Part shown: piece after piece, positions 53,074 through 62,517 of the stretch
Layout of the letters: each line of letters starts with the position of its first letter
Position numbering within the stretch: position 1 is the first letter of the stretch
The notes under the pieces: generated by a model
Seen by the model: the letters and a program-made list of their open reading frames with translations, nothing else
What the model was told of the DNA's origin: nothing
Databases searched by the model: none
Position numbers and translations under genes: made by a program
From: Proteobacteria bacterium DTSAM18
GTDB lineage: Bacteria > Myxococcota_A > UBA796 > GCA-2862545
NCBI GenBank assembly: GCA_028767165.1
Contig: JARACJ010000011.1
Span: 1-64,000, forward strand
Length of the DNA: 64,000 bases
Direction of reading: 5' to 3'

Positions 53074-54093
53074 ATGGCGCGTTGGATCATCAACAAGAAC
53101 GACAACCACCTGCACGTGGACAGCGTCCAGGAGCTCCGGCAGATGGCCCGCGACGGGCGCATCACGCCGGCAGACATGATCCAGGCACCCGGTGAGGTCG
53201 ACTGGCACTACGCTGCCGAGAGCCCGGTGCTCAAGGACATCATGCGGAACACGTTGTCCGACATCGACGACGACGAGTTCGGCATGCCCAAGAAGGGCGC
53301 GAACAAGATGGTCATGGGCCTGCTGGTGGCCGTCATCGCCGTCGGTGGTGGCATGGCCGCCAAGTTCTACGGCGCGATGAACGCAGAGACCCCTTCGCTG
53401 ATCGACGAGAACGGCGAGGCCTACTCGATGCTGATCGTCTCGGCCGAGGGCGCGGCGCTGTATCCCGAGGCACAGCAGAGCACCAAGCCCGTGATGTTCG
53501 TTCCCAAGAACGACAAGCTCGAGCTGCTCACCAAGCGTGGCGACTTCTACAAGGCCCGTCATCCCGGCACCGGCGGGGAGGGCTGGATCCAGACCTCCCA
53601 GGTGATGCCGATGTACAAGCTCGGCGGTGCCGAGGTCGCGGCCAAGTACGATCCGCTCTACAACCCGGATCAGTACCTGCGTGTCGGCGGCGCCTCCTGG
53701 ATGGAGCTCGCACCGGCAGGCAACAAGGGCACCGAGGAGGAGCAGACCACGGTCTTCGAGTTCTCCCTCGCCAACGAGTCGCCCTACGACATGACCGACG
53801 TCAAGCTCGTCGCCACCATCAAGGACAAGAAGGGCCACGAGGTCGAGACCGTCGAGTTCCCCGTCGAGGGCATCATCCCCGGCAAGGGCGCCACGATGGT
53901 CGGCACGCTCACGGATCCCGAGACCCAGGTCACCCGCCTGGTCACCCAGACCACCTTCCGCAAGATGGCCTCCGACCAGCCTGATCTGAAGATGGAGTAC
54001 ACCAACGGCGCCGAGGTTCGCATGAACACCGCCGACTTCACCGATGCCGAGCTGCACATCGTCGAGGTCCGGGCGCTGCCCAAGGAGGGCTGA
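53074..54093 (+). CDS. GYF_2-like domain membrane protein, unknown function
   Basis: A 339-residue protein. Residues 1-55 resemble a GYF_2 domain (ARWIINKNDNHLHVDSVQEL, RDGRITPADMI, EVDWHYAAES). One membrane span follows at about 88-108 (MVMGLLVAVIAVGGGMAAKF). The outer part begins with an SH3-like segment (GAALYPEAQQSTKPVMFVPK, RHPGTGGEGWIQTSQVM) and ends with an immunoglobulin-like beta domain (VFEFSLANESPYDMTDVKLV). No function is known; a link to NQR is only positional. ATG 53074 has GAGGTGAG upstream, and a clear terminator follows. Confidence 0.65.
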   Translation: MARWIINKNDNHLHVDSVQELRQMARDGRITPADMIQAPGEVDWHYAAESPVLKDIMRNTLSDIDDDEFGMPKKGANKMVMGLLVAVIAVGGGMAAKFYGAMNAETPSLIDENGEAYSMLIVSAEGAALYPEAQQSTKPVMFVPKNDKLELLTKRGDFYKARHPGTGGEGWIQTSQVMPMYKLGGAEVAAKYDPLYNPDQYLRVGGASWMELAPAGNKGTEEEQTTVFEFSLANESPYDMTDVKLVATIKDKKGHEVETVEFPVEGIIPGKGATMVGTLTDPETQVTRLVTQTTFRKMASDQPDLKMEYTNGAEVRMNTADFTDAELHIVEVRALPKEG

Positions 54094-54114
54094 GTCCTTC
54101 CGGTGTGATGAGAG

Positions 54115-54142
54115 GGCGTCCCCGTATGGGGACGCCTTTTTT
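54115..54142 (+). terminator. Intrinsic terminator
   Basis: GGCGTCCCC (54115-54123) and GGGGACGCC (54128-54136) form a perfect 9-bp stem around GTAT, followed directly by six T (54137-54142). It ends the GYF-like gene's transcript and is the clearest intrinsic terminator in the window. Confidence 0.92.
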
Positions 54143-54772
54143 CGTTCTGGGACCCGTGCCCGTGAGGGTCCGACGCGAAACATGGGTCACGGTCCGTGAA
54201 CTCGGGGCCCCGGCGCCCCTTGGGGCGCCCTGGTGTGGACCCGGGCGGTGCTCGTCTGGTCGGCCCCGCTCGTGGTGCGGGGCGTGCTGGCACTCGGGTG
54301 CGTGGCGTCTGACGGGTCGCGACCGGTTGCGGTAGCGGGCGCCTTCAGGGGGGCGGCTCAGGCCACCATCAGGGGACGGGCGCAGCAAGCAGCGCCCGTA
54401 CGATGCAACGCCCGAAGCCAGGACGGCCTCCACCCCGAGGGGCCGCTGGCGGCCGGCGAGGCGAGGAGCGCAGCGACGAAGCATCGGGGGCTGCAAGCGG
54501 CTCCGAGCGCGCCGCCCGGATCGCCCCGGCTCGATACGCGAAAGCAATCCCAGGGACTCCCTTCAGCCGCACGCCCGAGGCCAGCTGCGTCCCGGCGCCG
54601 CCGGGGCGAGGAGCGAGGAAGAGGTCGACCTTCTGGTCGACCCGACCGAAGCGACGAAGAACCGTCGGTGCCGGGTCGCTGCTGGCCGTCTCGGACCCGT
54701 CAATGCGGTCGGTGGGAGTCCGCCATCGTTCCCGCCCGCGTGCTATCCCACAGTCCTTCGGAGGACCTCCCC
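54143..54772. other. Non-coding gap of about 630 bases before uvrA
   Basis: No supportable gene. It contains a GC palindrome at 54202-54230, which shares an 18-base core with 62110-62127. It also contains Arg/Ala-coding-like low-complexity sequence with repeated motifs (GCGAGGAGCGCAGCGACGAA near 54470; GCGAGGAGCGAGGAAG and GAAGCGACGAAGAA near 54606-54660). ORFs here, including an upstream extension of uvrA, show no protein-like pattern. GGAGG at 54760-54764 belongs to uvrA. Confidence 0.6.
54202..54230. repeat. GC-rich palindromic repeat, copy A
   Basis: TCGGGGCCCCGGCGCCCC (54202-54219) is identical to 62110-62127. Here GGCGCCCC-TT-GGGGCGCC (54212-54229) is a perfect inverted repeat. It is a dispersed element of unknown role, possibly a transcription terminator or mobile palindromic unit. 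Confidence 0.7.
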
Positions 54773-57700
54773 TTGGCCGAGCCTACCCACATCGTCGTCC
54801 GCAACGCCCAGGAGCACAACCTCAAGGGCGTCGACGTCCGCATCCCCCGTCACGCCATGGTCGTGTTCACCGGCGTCAGCGGGTCGGGCAAGTCGTCGCT
54901 GGTGCACGACACCCTGTACAAGGAAGGCCAGCGGCGGTTCATGGAGTCGCTGTCGGCCTATGCCCGCCAGTTCCTCGGGCAGATGGAGCGGCCCGAGGTC
55001 GACTCGGTGGAAGGCATCTCGCCCACGCTGTCCATCGACCAGAAGACCGTCAACCGCAACCCGCGGTCCACGGTGGGCACCATCACCGAGATCCACGATC
55101 ACCTGCGCCTGCTCTACGCCCGGCTCGGCGTGCCCCACTGCCCCGACTGCGGCACCGAGATCCAGCGCATGGGGGCCGAGCAGGTGGCCGACCGCATCCT
55201 CGAGGAGGGCGCCCATCGCCGGGTGCAGATCCTCGCGCCGGTCATCCAGGAGCGCAAGGGCGAGTACCGCAAGCAGATGCTCCAGCTGGCCACCGACGGC
55301 TGGGTCCGCGCCCGCGTGGATGGCGAGATGGTCCGTCTCGACGATCCGCCCACCCTCGAGCGCTACAAGAAGCACACCATCGAGGTGGTGGTCGACCGCC
55401 TCAAGCCCTCCCAGGCGGACTGGTCCCGGCTGCACGAGGCGGTCGAGACGGCCGCCGAGATGGGTCAGCAGGTGGTCACCGTCCTGATCGACGACGAGGA
55501 GTCCACCTTCTCCACGGCCCGCGCCTGCCCCAACCACCCCGAGCGGGGCATCACCGAGCTCGAGCCGCGCTTCTTCTCCTTCAACGCGCCCCAGGGTGCG
55601 TGCCCCACGTGTGATGGCCTCGGCGAGCTGCACCAGTTCGAGAAGAGCCTGCTCATCGATCCCGGCCTGCCGCTGCCCAAGGCCGTCCGCGTGCTCAACG
55701 CCGACGGCAAGGTGCCCTTCGGCCGCCTGGATGCCGATGGCCTGGCCCAGATCGAGGCGGCGCTGGGGATTGAGAAGGGCACGGTGTTCGCCCAGTGGAC
55801 CGACGACCAGAAGCAGCGCTTCCTGCACGGTGATCCCTCGATCGCCTACACCGCCCGCTGGGAGCGCGACGGCATGCAGCGGCAGCGGGTGTACCCCTGG
55901 CGCGGCCTGCTGCCCCTGATGGAGCGTATCTGGCACTACACCAAGTTCCCCGGCTTCGACGCCTACCGCTCCCGGCGCACCTGCCCGGACTGCGGCGGCG
56001 CGCGTCTGGGGCCGATGTCCCGCTCCGTGCTGTTCCGCGACACCCCCCTGCACGAGCTCGCCGTGATGCCGGTGGGGCAGCTGCATCGCTGGTTCCAGGA
56101 GCTTCAGCTCGAAGGCACCGAAGCCATCGTGGGAGAGCTGCTGGTGGCCGAGCTGCGGGAGCGCCTGGGCTTCCTCGACCAGGTGGGCCTGTCCTATCTC
56201 AACCTGTCCCGCTCGGCGGCCACACTGTCCGGCGGTGAGTCCCAGCGCATCCGGCTGGCCTCCCAGGTGGGCTCCGGCCTGCAGGGCGTCACCTACGTCC
56301 TCGACGAGCCCAGCATCGGCCTGCACCCTCGCGACAACCTGCGCCTGCTCGAGGCCATGGCGCGCCTGCGCGACCGCGGCAACACGCTGCTGGTGGTCGA
56401 GCACGATCCCGAGACCATGTGGGCGGCCGACTGGCTGGTCGACATCGGTCCCGGCGCCGGCCGCGATGGCGGCGTGCTCACCGCCGAGGGCCCACCGTCG
56501 GTGTTCGCCCAGGGCGATTCGATCACGTCAGAGTACCTGCGGGGCGATCGGTCCATCGCCATGCCGACCGAGCGGCGCGCACAGACCGAGGGCGAGCTGT
56601 GGGTGAGGGGAGCGGTCCAGAACAACCTGCAGCAGCTCGACGTCGCGTTCCCCCTCGGGGTGTTCACGGTGGTCACGGGCGTGTCCGGCTCGGGCAAGTC
56701 GTCGCTCGTCTTCCACTGCCTCGAGGAGGGCCTCGGCCGGGTGCTGGCGGGTGATCCCGCCGGTGAGGGCTACAAGGCCATCGAGGGCGCCGAGCCGGTC
56801 GAGAAGCTCATCCGCATCAACCAGCGACCCATCGGACGCACGCCCCGCTCCAACCCGGCCACCTACACCGGGGCCATGGGCATCATCCGCGACCTGCTGG
56901 CGTCCACGCCCGAGGCCCAGGCCCGGGGCTACACGAAGTCCCGCTTCTCCTTCAACGTGCCCGGCGGGCGCTGCGAGGAGTGCAACGGCGCCGGCGTGAA
57001 GACCGTCGAGATGCAGTTCCTGCCGGATGTCCTGGTCACCTGCGGTGCCTGTGGCGGCCGTCGGTTCAACCGGGAGACCCTCGAGGTCACCTGGAAGGGC
57101 CTCGACGTGCACCAGATCCTCCAGCTCACCGTGGCGGAGGCCTACGAGTTCTTCGAGCGCATCCCCAAGCTCGAGCGCATCCTGCGCACCCTGCTGGATG
57201 TGGGCCTCGAGTACGTCTCCCTCGGCCAGCCCTCCACCACGCTGTCCGGTGGCGAGGCCCAGCGCATGAAGCTGGCCTCGGAGCTGCAGCGTCCCACCAG
57301 CGGCCACACGGTCTACCTGCTCGACGAGCCCACGACCGGCCTGCACCTGGCCGACGTCGACAAGCTCCTGCGCTCGCTGCAGGCCCTGGTGGACCGCGGC
57401 CACACAGTGGTCGTCGTCGAGCACCACACCGACGTCATCAAGTGCGCCGACCACCTCATCGACCTCGGGCCCGAGGGCGGCAACGGCGGCGGCCGGGTGG
57501 TGGGAGAGGGCACCCCGGAGCACCTGGCCACCCTCGACACCCCCACCGGGCGGGCGCTGGCCGAGCTGCCCGAGTTCGGCGGTGTACGGGAGCTGCACGA
57601 GGAGGCGCCACTGGCGGCGGAGTCCATGTCCCGCCCCGATCACCTGTTGGTCGAGGGGGCCCGCAAGCACAACCTGCAGAGCGTCGACGTCTCCATCCCC

Positions 57701-60367
57701 CACGGGAAGATGACCGTCGTCACCGGCGTGTCCGGCTCCGGCAAGTCGTCCCTGGCCTTCGACACCATCTTCGCCGAGGGGCAGCGCCGCTACGTCGAGT
57801 CCCTGTCCACCTACGCCCGGCGCTTCCTCGGGCGCATCGACCGCGCCCCCCTGGATCGGCTCGAAGGGCTCCAGCCGGCCATCGCCATCGACCAGGTCTC
57901 TGCCTCCAACAACCCGCGCTCCACGGTGAGCACCGTCACCGAGATCCACGACGTCCTGCGTCTGCTGTACGCGCGCGTGGGCGTGCCCCACTGCCCCCAC
58001 TGCGACCGGATCCTCGAGGCCTTCTCCGCCTCCGAAGCCGCCCGCATGCTCGCGGGGCAGTTCGAGGAGGCCGGCTGGGTGGTGGCACCGCTGGCGCCCG
58101 CCGAGGATCCCTCCCTGCGCCGGCAGATCCTGCAGCAGGCAGGGTGGGGCCGGCTGCTCACGGAGGATCGGGCCGAGGTCCGCCTGGAGGATGCCGAGGC
58201 CGCGGAGGCGCTGCTGGCGGTCGGAACCTGGCTGGTGCTCGACCGCCTCAAGCCTTCCACCGCGGCCCGGAGCCGGCTCTCCGAGGCGGTGGCCCACGGC
58301 TACAAGCTCGGCCATGGCCGGGTGCTGTTCGTGCCCCGCGGCGAGGGCGAGGCACGGATGCTCCTGGAGCGTCCGCTGTGTCCCGAGCACGGCCTCATCC
58401 ACGCCGAGCTCACCCCCCGGCACTTCTCGTTCAACTCCCGGCAGGGTGCCTGCGAGACCTGCGACGGCACCGGGCTGGTCGAGCGCCTGCAGCCCCGGGG
58501 CGGCGTGCGCCGCAGCGGCCCCATCCTCGACGCCGTCCACCCGGAGGCCGCCAGGCTGCTCCGCCGCCGCAAGACGGCGCGCCGGGCCCTCGGCGAGCTG
58601 TGGGGCTACACCACCTGGGCGCAGCTCCCCGAGGTCCAGGACCTGTCGGCCGTCCAGTGGCACCAGCTGCTGCACGGCGACGGCGACTGGCCGGGCGTGG
58701 CCGAGCTGATGAGCGAGGCCGGCGCGGCGGTCGACTGGAAGCCCGTCACGGCCACCTGCCCCTCCTGCAAGGGAGGCCGCCTGCGGCCGGAGCTCCGGGC
58801 CGTGCGGCTCCACGGGCTCGGCCTTCACGAGTTCTCCGACCTCACCGTCACCGAGGCCCACGAGGCGGTGTCCGGCTGGACCTTCTCCGAGGAGCACGCA
58901 CCCGTGGCGGATCGGCCGGTCGAGGAGCTCACCCGGCGCCTTCACTTCCTCGGCGAGGTCGGCCTCGGCTACCTGCAGCTGTCCCGGCGGGCCAACAGCC
59001 TGTCCGGTGGTGAGTCCCAGCGCATCCGGCTGGCCTCCCAGCTCGGGTCCAGCCTCACTGGCGTCACCTACGTCCTCGACGAGCCCACCATCGGGCTGCA
59101 CCCCCGAGACACGGACCGCCTCCTGCAGAGCCTCGAGGAGCTGCGCGACCAGGGCAACACCCTCGTGGTGGTCGAGCACGATCCCGACACGATCAAGCGG
59201 GCCGACCACCTGCTCGAGCTCGGTCCCCTCGGCGGCCGGGAGGGCGGTCTGGTGATGGCCCAGGGCACCCTCGAGGATCTGAAGGCCTCTGGCCGCTCGC
59301 TCACCGGCAGCTGGCTGTCGGGCAAGCGCACCATGCCCGAGCCCATCCCCCGGCCGAAGAAGGCGGGGGAGATCACCCTGCTGGGTGCCAACCTGCACAA
59401 CCTCAAGGGCAACGCGCTGAAGATCCCGCTGGGGCAGTGGATCTGCTTCACGGGCGTGTCCGGCTCGGGCAAGTCCACCCTGATCATGGACACCCTCGCG
59501 CCCGCGCTGGCCGATCAGGTGCAGCGCAAGACCCCCACGGGTCCCTTCACGTCCTTCCACCTCGAGGGGCAGGTCGACGGCGTCGTCATCGTCGATCAGA
59601 AGCCGCTGGGGCAGTCGCCCCGGTCCACCCCGGTCACGGTCACCAAGGTCTACGACAAGATCCGCCGGCTGTTCGCCTCCACACCGGGCGCCATGGAGCG
59701 GGGCTGGAAGGCTGGTCGCTTCTCCTACAACGCCTCCGCCGGCCGGTGTCCCCAGTGCGAGGGCCGGGGCAGCATCCTCGTCGAGATGCACTTCCTGCCC
59801 GACGTGTGGGTCACCTGCGACATGTGCCACGGCAAGCGCTTCGGGCGCGAGACCCTCGAGGTGCGCTTCAAGGGCAAGTCCATCGCCGACGTGCTCGCCA
59901 TGCGGGTCGACGAGGCCGTGGGCTTCTTCAAGAACCAGCGGGCCATCCACAAGCACGTCAAGGCGCTGGAGGACGTGGGGCTCGGCTACATCGAACTCGG
60001 CCAGTCCGTGGGCACGCTGTCCGGTGGCGAGGCCCAGCGGGTCAAGCTCGCCAGCGAGCTGGTGAGCCGCCGGGGCAAGCGCATCTACATCCTCGACGAG
60101 CCCACCACCGGCCTGCACCTCGAAGACGTCTCCAAGCTCATCGGCGTGCTGCAGGCCCTCGTGCGGGCCGGCCACACGGTCATCACCATCGAGCACCACC
60201 TCGACATGATCGAGCAGGCCCACACCGTCATCGAGCTCGGTCCGGAGGGCGGCGAGGCCGGAGGCCGGCTGATCGCCCGGGGGACGCCGAAGACCCTCGC
60301 CGGCAAGCCCACCCCCACCGGTCGCGCCCTGGCAGAGCACATGGGGCTCCGTCCCGCGGAGGACTGA
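54773..60367 (+). CDS. uvrA: Double-length UvrA (tandem UvrA fusion), excinuclease ABC subunit A
   Basis: Damage-recognition ATPase of nucleotide excision repair, 1864 residues instead of about 940. Two complete UvrA units are joined in one chain, giving four ABC cassettes: Walker A motifs near residues 34, 636, 984 and 1560 (GVSGSGKSS in three, GVSGSGKST in the last). Each unit has its own signature (LSGGESQRIRLAS in the first cassette, LSGGEAQR in the second). Cysteine pairs of zinc modules occur in both units (CEECNGAG ... CGACGG and CPQCEGRG ... CDMCHG). Both units appear catalytically intact. Chlamydiae and some deltaproteobacteria have similar fused forms. The start is TTG at 54773 with GGAGG 8 bases upstream; further upstream codons do not look coding. 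Confidence 0.92.
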   Translation: MAEPTHIVVRNAQEHNLKGVDVRIPRHAMVVFTGVSGSGKSSLVHDTLYKEGQRRFMESLSAYARQFLGQMERPEVDSVEGISPTLSIDQKTVNRNPRSTVGTITEIHDHLRLLYARLGVPHCPDCGTEIQRMGAEQVADRILEEGAHRRVQILAPVIQERKGEYRKQMLQLATDGWVRARVDGEMVRLDDPPTLERYKKHTIEVVVDRLKPSQADWSRLHEAVETAAEMGQQVVTVLIDDEESTFSTARACPNHPERGITELEPRFFSFNAPQGACPTCDGLGELHQFEKSLLIDPGLPLPKAVRVLNADGKVPFGRLDADGLAQIEAALGIEKGTVFAQWTDDQKQRFLHGDPSIAYTARWERDGMQRQRVYPWRGLLPLMERIWHYTKFPGFDAYRSRRTCPDCGGARLGPMSRSVLFRDTPLHELAVMPVGQLHRWFQELQLEGTEAIVGELLVAELRERLGFLDQVGLSYLNLSRSAATLSGGESQRIRLASQVGSGLQGVTYVLDEPSIGLHPRDNLRLLEAMARLRDRGNTLLVVEHDPETMWAADWLVDIGPGAGRDGGVLTAEGPPSVFAQGDSITSEYLRGDRSIAMPTERRAQTEGELWVRGAVQNNLQQLDVAFPLGVFTVVTGVSGSGKSSLVFHCLEEGLGRVLAGDPAGEGYKAIEGAEPVEKLIRINQRPIGRTPRSNPATYTGAMGIIRDLLASTPEAQARGYTKSRFSFNVPGGRCEECNGAGVKTVEMQFLPDVLVTCGACGGRRFNRETLEVTWKGLDVHQILQLTVAEAYEFFERIPKLERILRTLLDVGLEYVSLGQPSTTLSGGEAQRMKLASELQRPTSGHTVYLLDEPTTGLHLADVDKLLRSLQALVDRGHTVVVVEHHTDVIKCADHLIDLGPEGGNGGGRVVGEGTPEHLATLDTPTGRALAELPEFGGVRELHEEAPLAAESMSRPDHLLVEGARKHNLQSVDVSIPHGKMTVVTGVSGSGKSSLAFDTIFAEGQRRYVESLSTYARRFLGRIDRAPLDRLEGLQPAIAIDQVSASNNPRSTVSTVTEIHDVLRLLYARVGVPHCPHCDRILEAFSASEAARMLAGQFEEAGWVVAPLAPAEDPSLRRQILQQAGWGRLLTEDRAEVRLEDAEAAEALLAVGTWLVLDRLKPSTAARSRLSEAVAHGYKLGHGRVLFVPRGEGEARMLLERPLCPEHGLIHAELTPRHFSFNSRQGACETCDGTGLVERLQPRGGVRRSGPILDAVHPEAARLLRRRKTARRALGELWGYTTWAQLPEVQDLSAVQWHQLLHGDGDWPGVAELMSEAGAAVDWKPVTATCPSCKGGRLRPELRAVRLHGLGLHEFSDLTVTEAHEAVSGWTFSEEHAPVADRPVEELTRRLHFLGEVGLGYLQLSRRANSLSGGESQRIRLASQLGSSLTGVTYVLDEPTIGLHPRDTDRLLQSLEELRDQGNTLVVVEHDPDTIKRADHLLELGPLGGREGGLVMAQGTLEDLKASGRSLTGSWLSGKRTMPEPIPRPKKAGEITLLGANLHNLKGNALKIPLGQWICFTGVSGSGKSTLIMDTLAPALADQVQRKTPTGPFTSFHLEGQVDGVVIVDQKPLGQSPRSTPVTVTKVYDKIRRLFASTPGAMERGWKAGRFSYNASAGRCPQCEGRGSILVEMHFLPDVWVTCDMCHGKRFGRETLEVRFKGKSIADVLAMRVDEAVGFFKNQRAIHKHVKALEDVGLGYIELGQSVGTLSGGEAQRVKLASELVSRRGKRIYILDEPTTGLHLEDVSKLIGVLQALVRAGHTVITIEHHLDMIEQAHTVIELGPEGGEAGGRLIARGTPKTLAGKPTPTGRALAEHMGLRPAED

Positions 60368-60441
60368 GTCCGGGTCGCGAACGGCGTGTGTCCGGCGGCC
60401 ACCTTGGTTAGGCTTCCGGGCACCAGGGAAGGGGAGACACC

Positions 60442-61419
60442 ATGAAGCTCGCGACGCTCGACAACGGCACCCGGGATGGCGCCCTCATCGTGGTCCGCCG
60501 TGATGGCGAGGTCTTCGCCGACGCCACCGACATCGTGCCCACGCTGCAGGGTGCGCTGGATCGCTGGGAGGAGGTCGCAGGCCAGCTGAGGGCACGGTCC
60601 GCTGCCCTCGAGGCCGGTGAGCTGCCCGGTGTCCCCCTCGATGTCCGTCGCCTGCTGGCGCCCCTGCCGCGGGCCTACGAGTGGGTCGACGGTTCCGCCT
60701 ACGTGAACCACGTGGTGCTGGTGCGGAAGGCGAGGGGGGCGGAGCCGCCGGAGACCCTCCTCACCGAGCCCCTGGTCTACCAGGGCGGATCCAGTCGCTT
60801 CCTGGCGCCCACGGAGCCGATTCCGCTGACCCACCGGGAGCACGGGCTCGACTTCGAGGCCGAGCTGGCAGTGGTGCTGGCCGACACGCCCATCGGCGTG
60901 GACCCGGAGGATGCCCCGCAGTACATCCGGCTGTTCGGCCTGGTGAACGATCTCACCCTGCGCAACCTCATCCCCGGCGAGCTGCGCAAGGGCTTCGGCT
61001 TCTTCACCTCCAAGCCCGCCACCGCCATGGCGCCGTTCCTGGTCACCCCCGACGAGCTGGAGGGGTCCCTGCTGGACGGCCGCGTCCACCTCGACATGCT
61101 GGTCCACCACAACGGTCGCCGCGTCGGCCACGCCAATGCCGGTCCCGAGATGCACTTCTCCTTCCACGACCTGCTGGCCCACATCACGAAGACCCGGGCG
61201 TTCACCGCCGGCACCATCCTCGGCTCCGGCACGGTGTCCAACGAAGACCCCTCCAAGGGCTACAGCTGCATCGCCGAGCTGCGCATGCGCGAGATCATCG
61301 GGGGAGGCGAAGCCGTCACCCCCTACATGTCCGTGGGTGACACCATCCACATCGAGATGAAGAACGGCGACGGAGAATCCCTCTTCGGCGCCATCAACCA
61401 GAAGGTGGTTCAGGGATGA
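60442..61419 (+). CDS. Fumarylacetoacetate hydrolase-family protein
   Basis: A 325-residue protein with the FAH catalytic fold: HREHGLDFEAELAVVLAD with metal-binding Glu residues, LFGLVNDLTLRNLIPGEL, KGFGFFTSKPATAMAPFLV with the catalytic Lys, and GTILGSGTVSNEDPSKGY. The 4-base overlap with the maleylacetoacetate isomerase gene makes fumarylacetoacetase, the last step of tyrosine degradation, the best reading. Other FAH-family hydrolases are not excluded. Confidence 0.85.
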   Translation: MKLATLDNGTRDGALIVVRRDGEVFADATDIVPTLQGALDRWEEVAGQLRARSAALEAGELPGVPLDVRRLLAPLPRAYEWVDGSAYVNHVVLVRKARGAEPPETLLTEPLVYQGGSSRFLAPTEPIPLTHREHGLDFEAELAVVLADTPIGVDPEDAPQYIRLFGLVNDLTLRNLIPGELRKGFGFFTSKPATAMAPFLVTPDELEGSLLDGRVHLDMLVHHNGRRVGHANAGPEMHFSFHDLLAHITKTRAFTAGTILGSGTVSNEDPSKGYSCIAELRMREIIGGGEAVTPYMSVGDTIHIEMKNGDGESLFGAINQKVVQG

Positions 61420-62066
61420 AGCCTGTTCTGTTCGGTTACTGGCGAAGCTCCGCAACCTGGCGCGTGCGCATCGGCCTGGCGCTCAAGGGCGTCGACTACG
61501 CATACGAGCCCGTGCACCTGGTCAAGGACGGCGGCCAGCAACACGGCGAGGCCCACGTGCGACGCAACCCCATGCACCAGGTGCCCGTGCTGCGGGTGGA
61601 ACACGGCGGCGATGTGGTCGACCTGACCCAGTCCCTCGCGATCCTCGAGTTCCTCGACGAGACGCTCGAGGGACCGGCCCTCCTCCCGTCGGACCCCCTC
61701 CAGCGTGCCCACGTCCGCCGTCTGGCCGAGGTCGTCAACAGCTGGATCCAGCCGCTGCAGAACCTGAGCACCCTGCAGAAGGTGGAGAAGGAGTTCGCCG
61801 CCGACAAGATCAAGTGGGGCCACGACATCATCGAGCAGGGCCTGATCGCCCTCGAGGCGATGGTGCAGGGCACCGCCGGCACCTTCATGGTGGGCGATGC
61901 GCCCTCCATCGCCGACTGCTGCCTCATCCCCCAGCTGTACAACGCGCGGCGTTTCGGCGTGGACCTGTCCGGCATGCCCACCCTGCTGCGGATCGAGGCG
62001 GCCTGTGAGGCGCTCGAGGCGTTCCAGGCGGCGCATGCGGATGTGCAGCCGGACGCCCAGGTCTGA
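61416..62066 (+). CDS. maiA: Maleylacetoacetate isomerase (zeta-class GST)
   Basis: Glutathione-dependent isomerase of the tyrosine/homogentisate pathway, 216 residues. The active-site SSATWRVRIGLALKGVDYAY corresponds to the SSCSWRVR signature of zeta-class enzymes. VPVLRVEH and TQSLAILEFLDE bind glutathione, and VGDAPSIADCCLIPQLYNAR is the C-terminal GST signature. ATG overlaps the FAH stop by 4 bases. Homogentisate dioxygenase is not in the window. Confidence 0.93.
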   Translation: MKPVLFGYWRSSATWRVRIGLALKGVDYAYEPVHLVKDGGQQHGEAHVRRNPMHQVPVLRVEHGGDVVDLTQSLAILEFLDETLEGPALLPSDPLQRAHVRRLAEVVNSWIQPLQNLSTLQKVEKEFAADKIKWGHDIIEQGLIALEAMVQGTAGTFMVGDAPSIADCCLIPQLYNARRFGVDLSGMPTLLRIEAACEALEAFQAAHADVQPDAQV

Positions 62067-62517
62067 GAGGCCCTTCCGCGTCATGGGGAACGGCAATGGC
62101 ACGGGGGCTTCGGGGCCCCGGCGCCCCGAGGGGCGCCCGTACGTGTCGATGAAAGGGGCCCTCGGCGAGGGCGCTCGGACGTGGGGAGGGGCTGCGGTGG
62201 CTCGTGGCCAGGGCACCCCGAGGGGTGCCCGTACGTGTCGACGAAAGGGGCCCTCGGCGAGGGCGCTCGGACGTGGGGAGGGGCTGCGGTGGCTCGTGGC
62301 CAGGGCACCCCGAGGGGTGCCCGTACGTAGGGGCGCCTCTTGGGGCGCCCCGGCCCGCGCTCTCCGTGATGTGTGAGGCGAGCCAGGCTGGTCGCTCGTC
62401 TACCGTCTGGTCGCTTTCGGGCACGGGCACGTTTCACGGGGATGTGCAGGGTAGGGATACGTTCCACGGATGAATTGAGACGGGTCGAGGCGTTGTCGGC
62501 ACGATAAGGATCCCGAC
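62067..62517. other. Non-coding gap of about 450 bases holding GC palindromes
   Basis: No supportable gene. The left 260 bases are tandem palindromic repeats (62110-62350); the right part (62351-62517) is ordinary sequence leading to the nitrilase gene, with a weak TTGAGA ... CGATAA pair at 62475 and 62502 whose 21-base spacing is poor. Confidence 0.6.
62120..62330. repeat. 92-bp tandem palindromic repeats (two full copies and a partial third)
   Basis: Copies begin at about 62119, 62211 and 62303, a period of 92 bases; the first two are almost identical. Each contains GGGCACCCC-GA-GGGGTGCCC (first copy GGCGCCCC-GA-GGGGCGCC), a perfect inverted repeat, then GTACGTGTCGACGAAAGG and GAGGGCGCTCGGACGTGGGG. 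A further inverted repeat, GGGGCGCC ... GGCGCCCC, closes the array at about 62329-62350. The core recurs at 54202. It is not a CRISPR: there are no unique spacers. Confidence 0.85.

Noticed and set aside
54233-54772. A 180-residue N-terminal extension of UvrA
   Set aside because: The translation is Arg/Ala/Pro-rich without protein-like pattern, spans the palindromic repeat, and a good ribosome site precedes the TTG at 54773 where the conserved UvrA start lies.
62119-62350. CRISPR-like array
   Set aside because: The units are contiguous near-identical 92-base repeats without unique spacers, and no cas genes are nearby.
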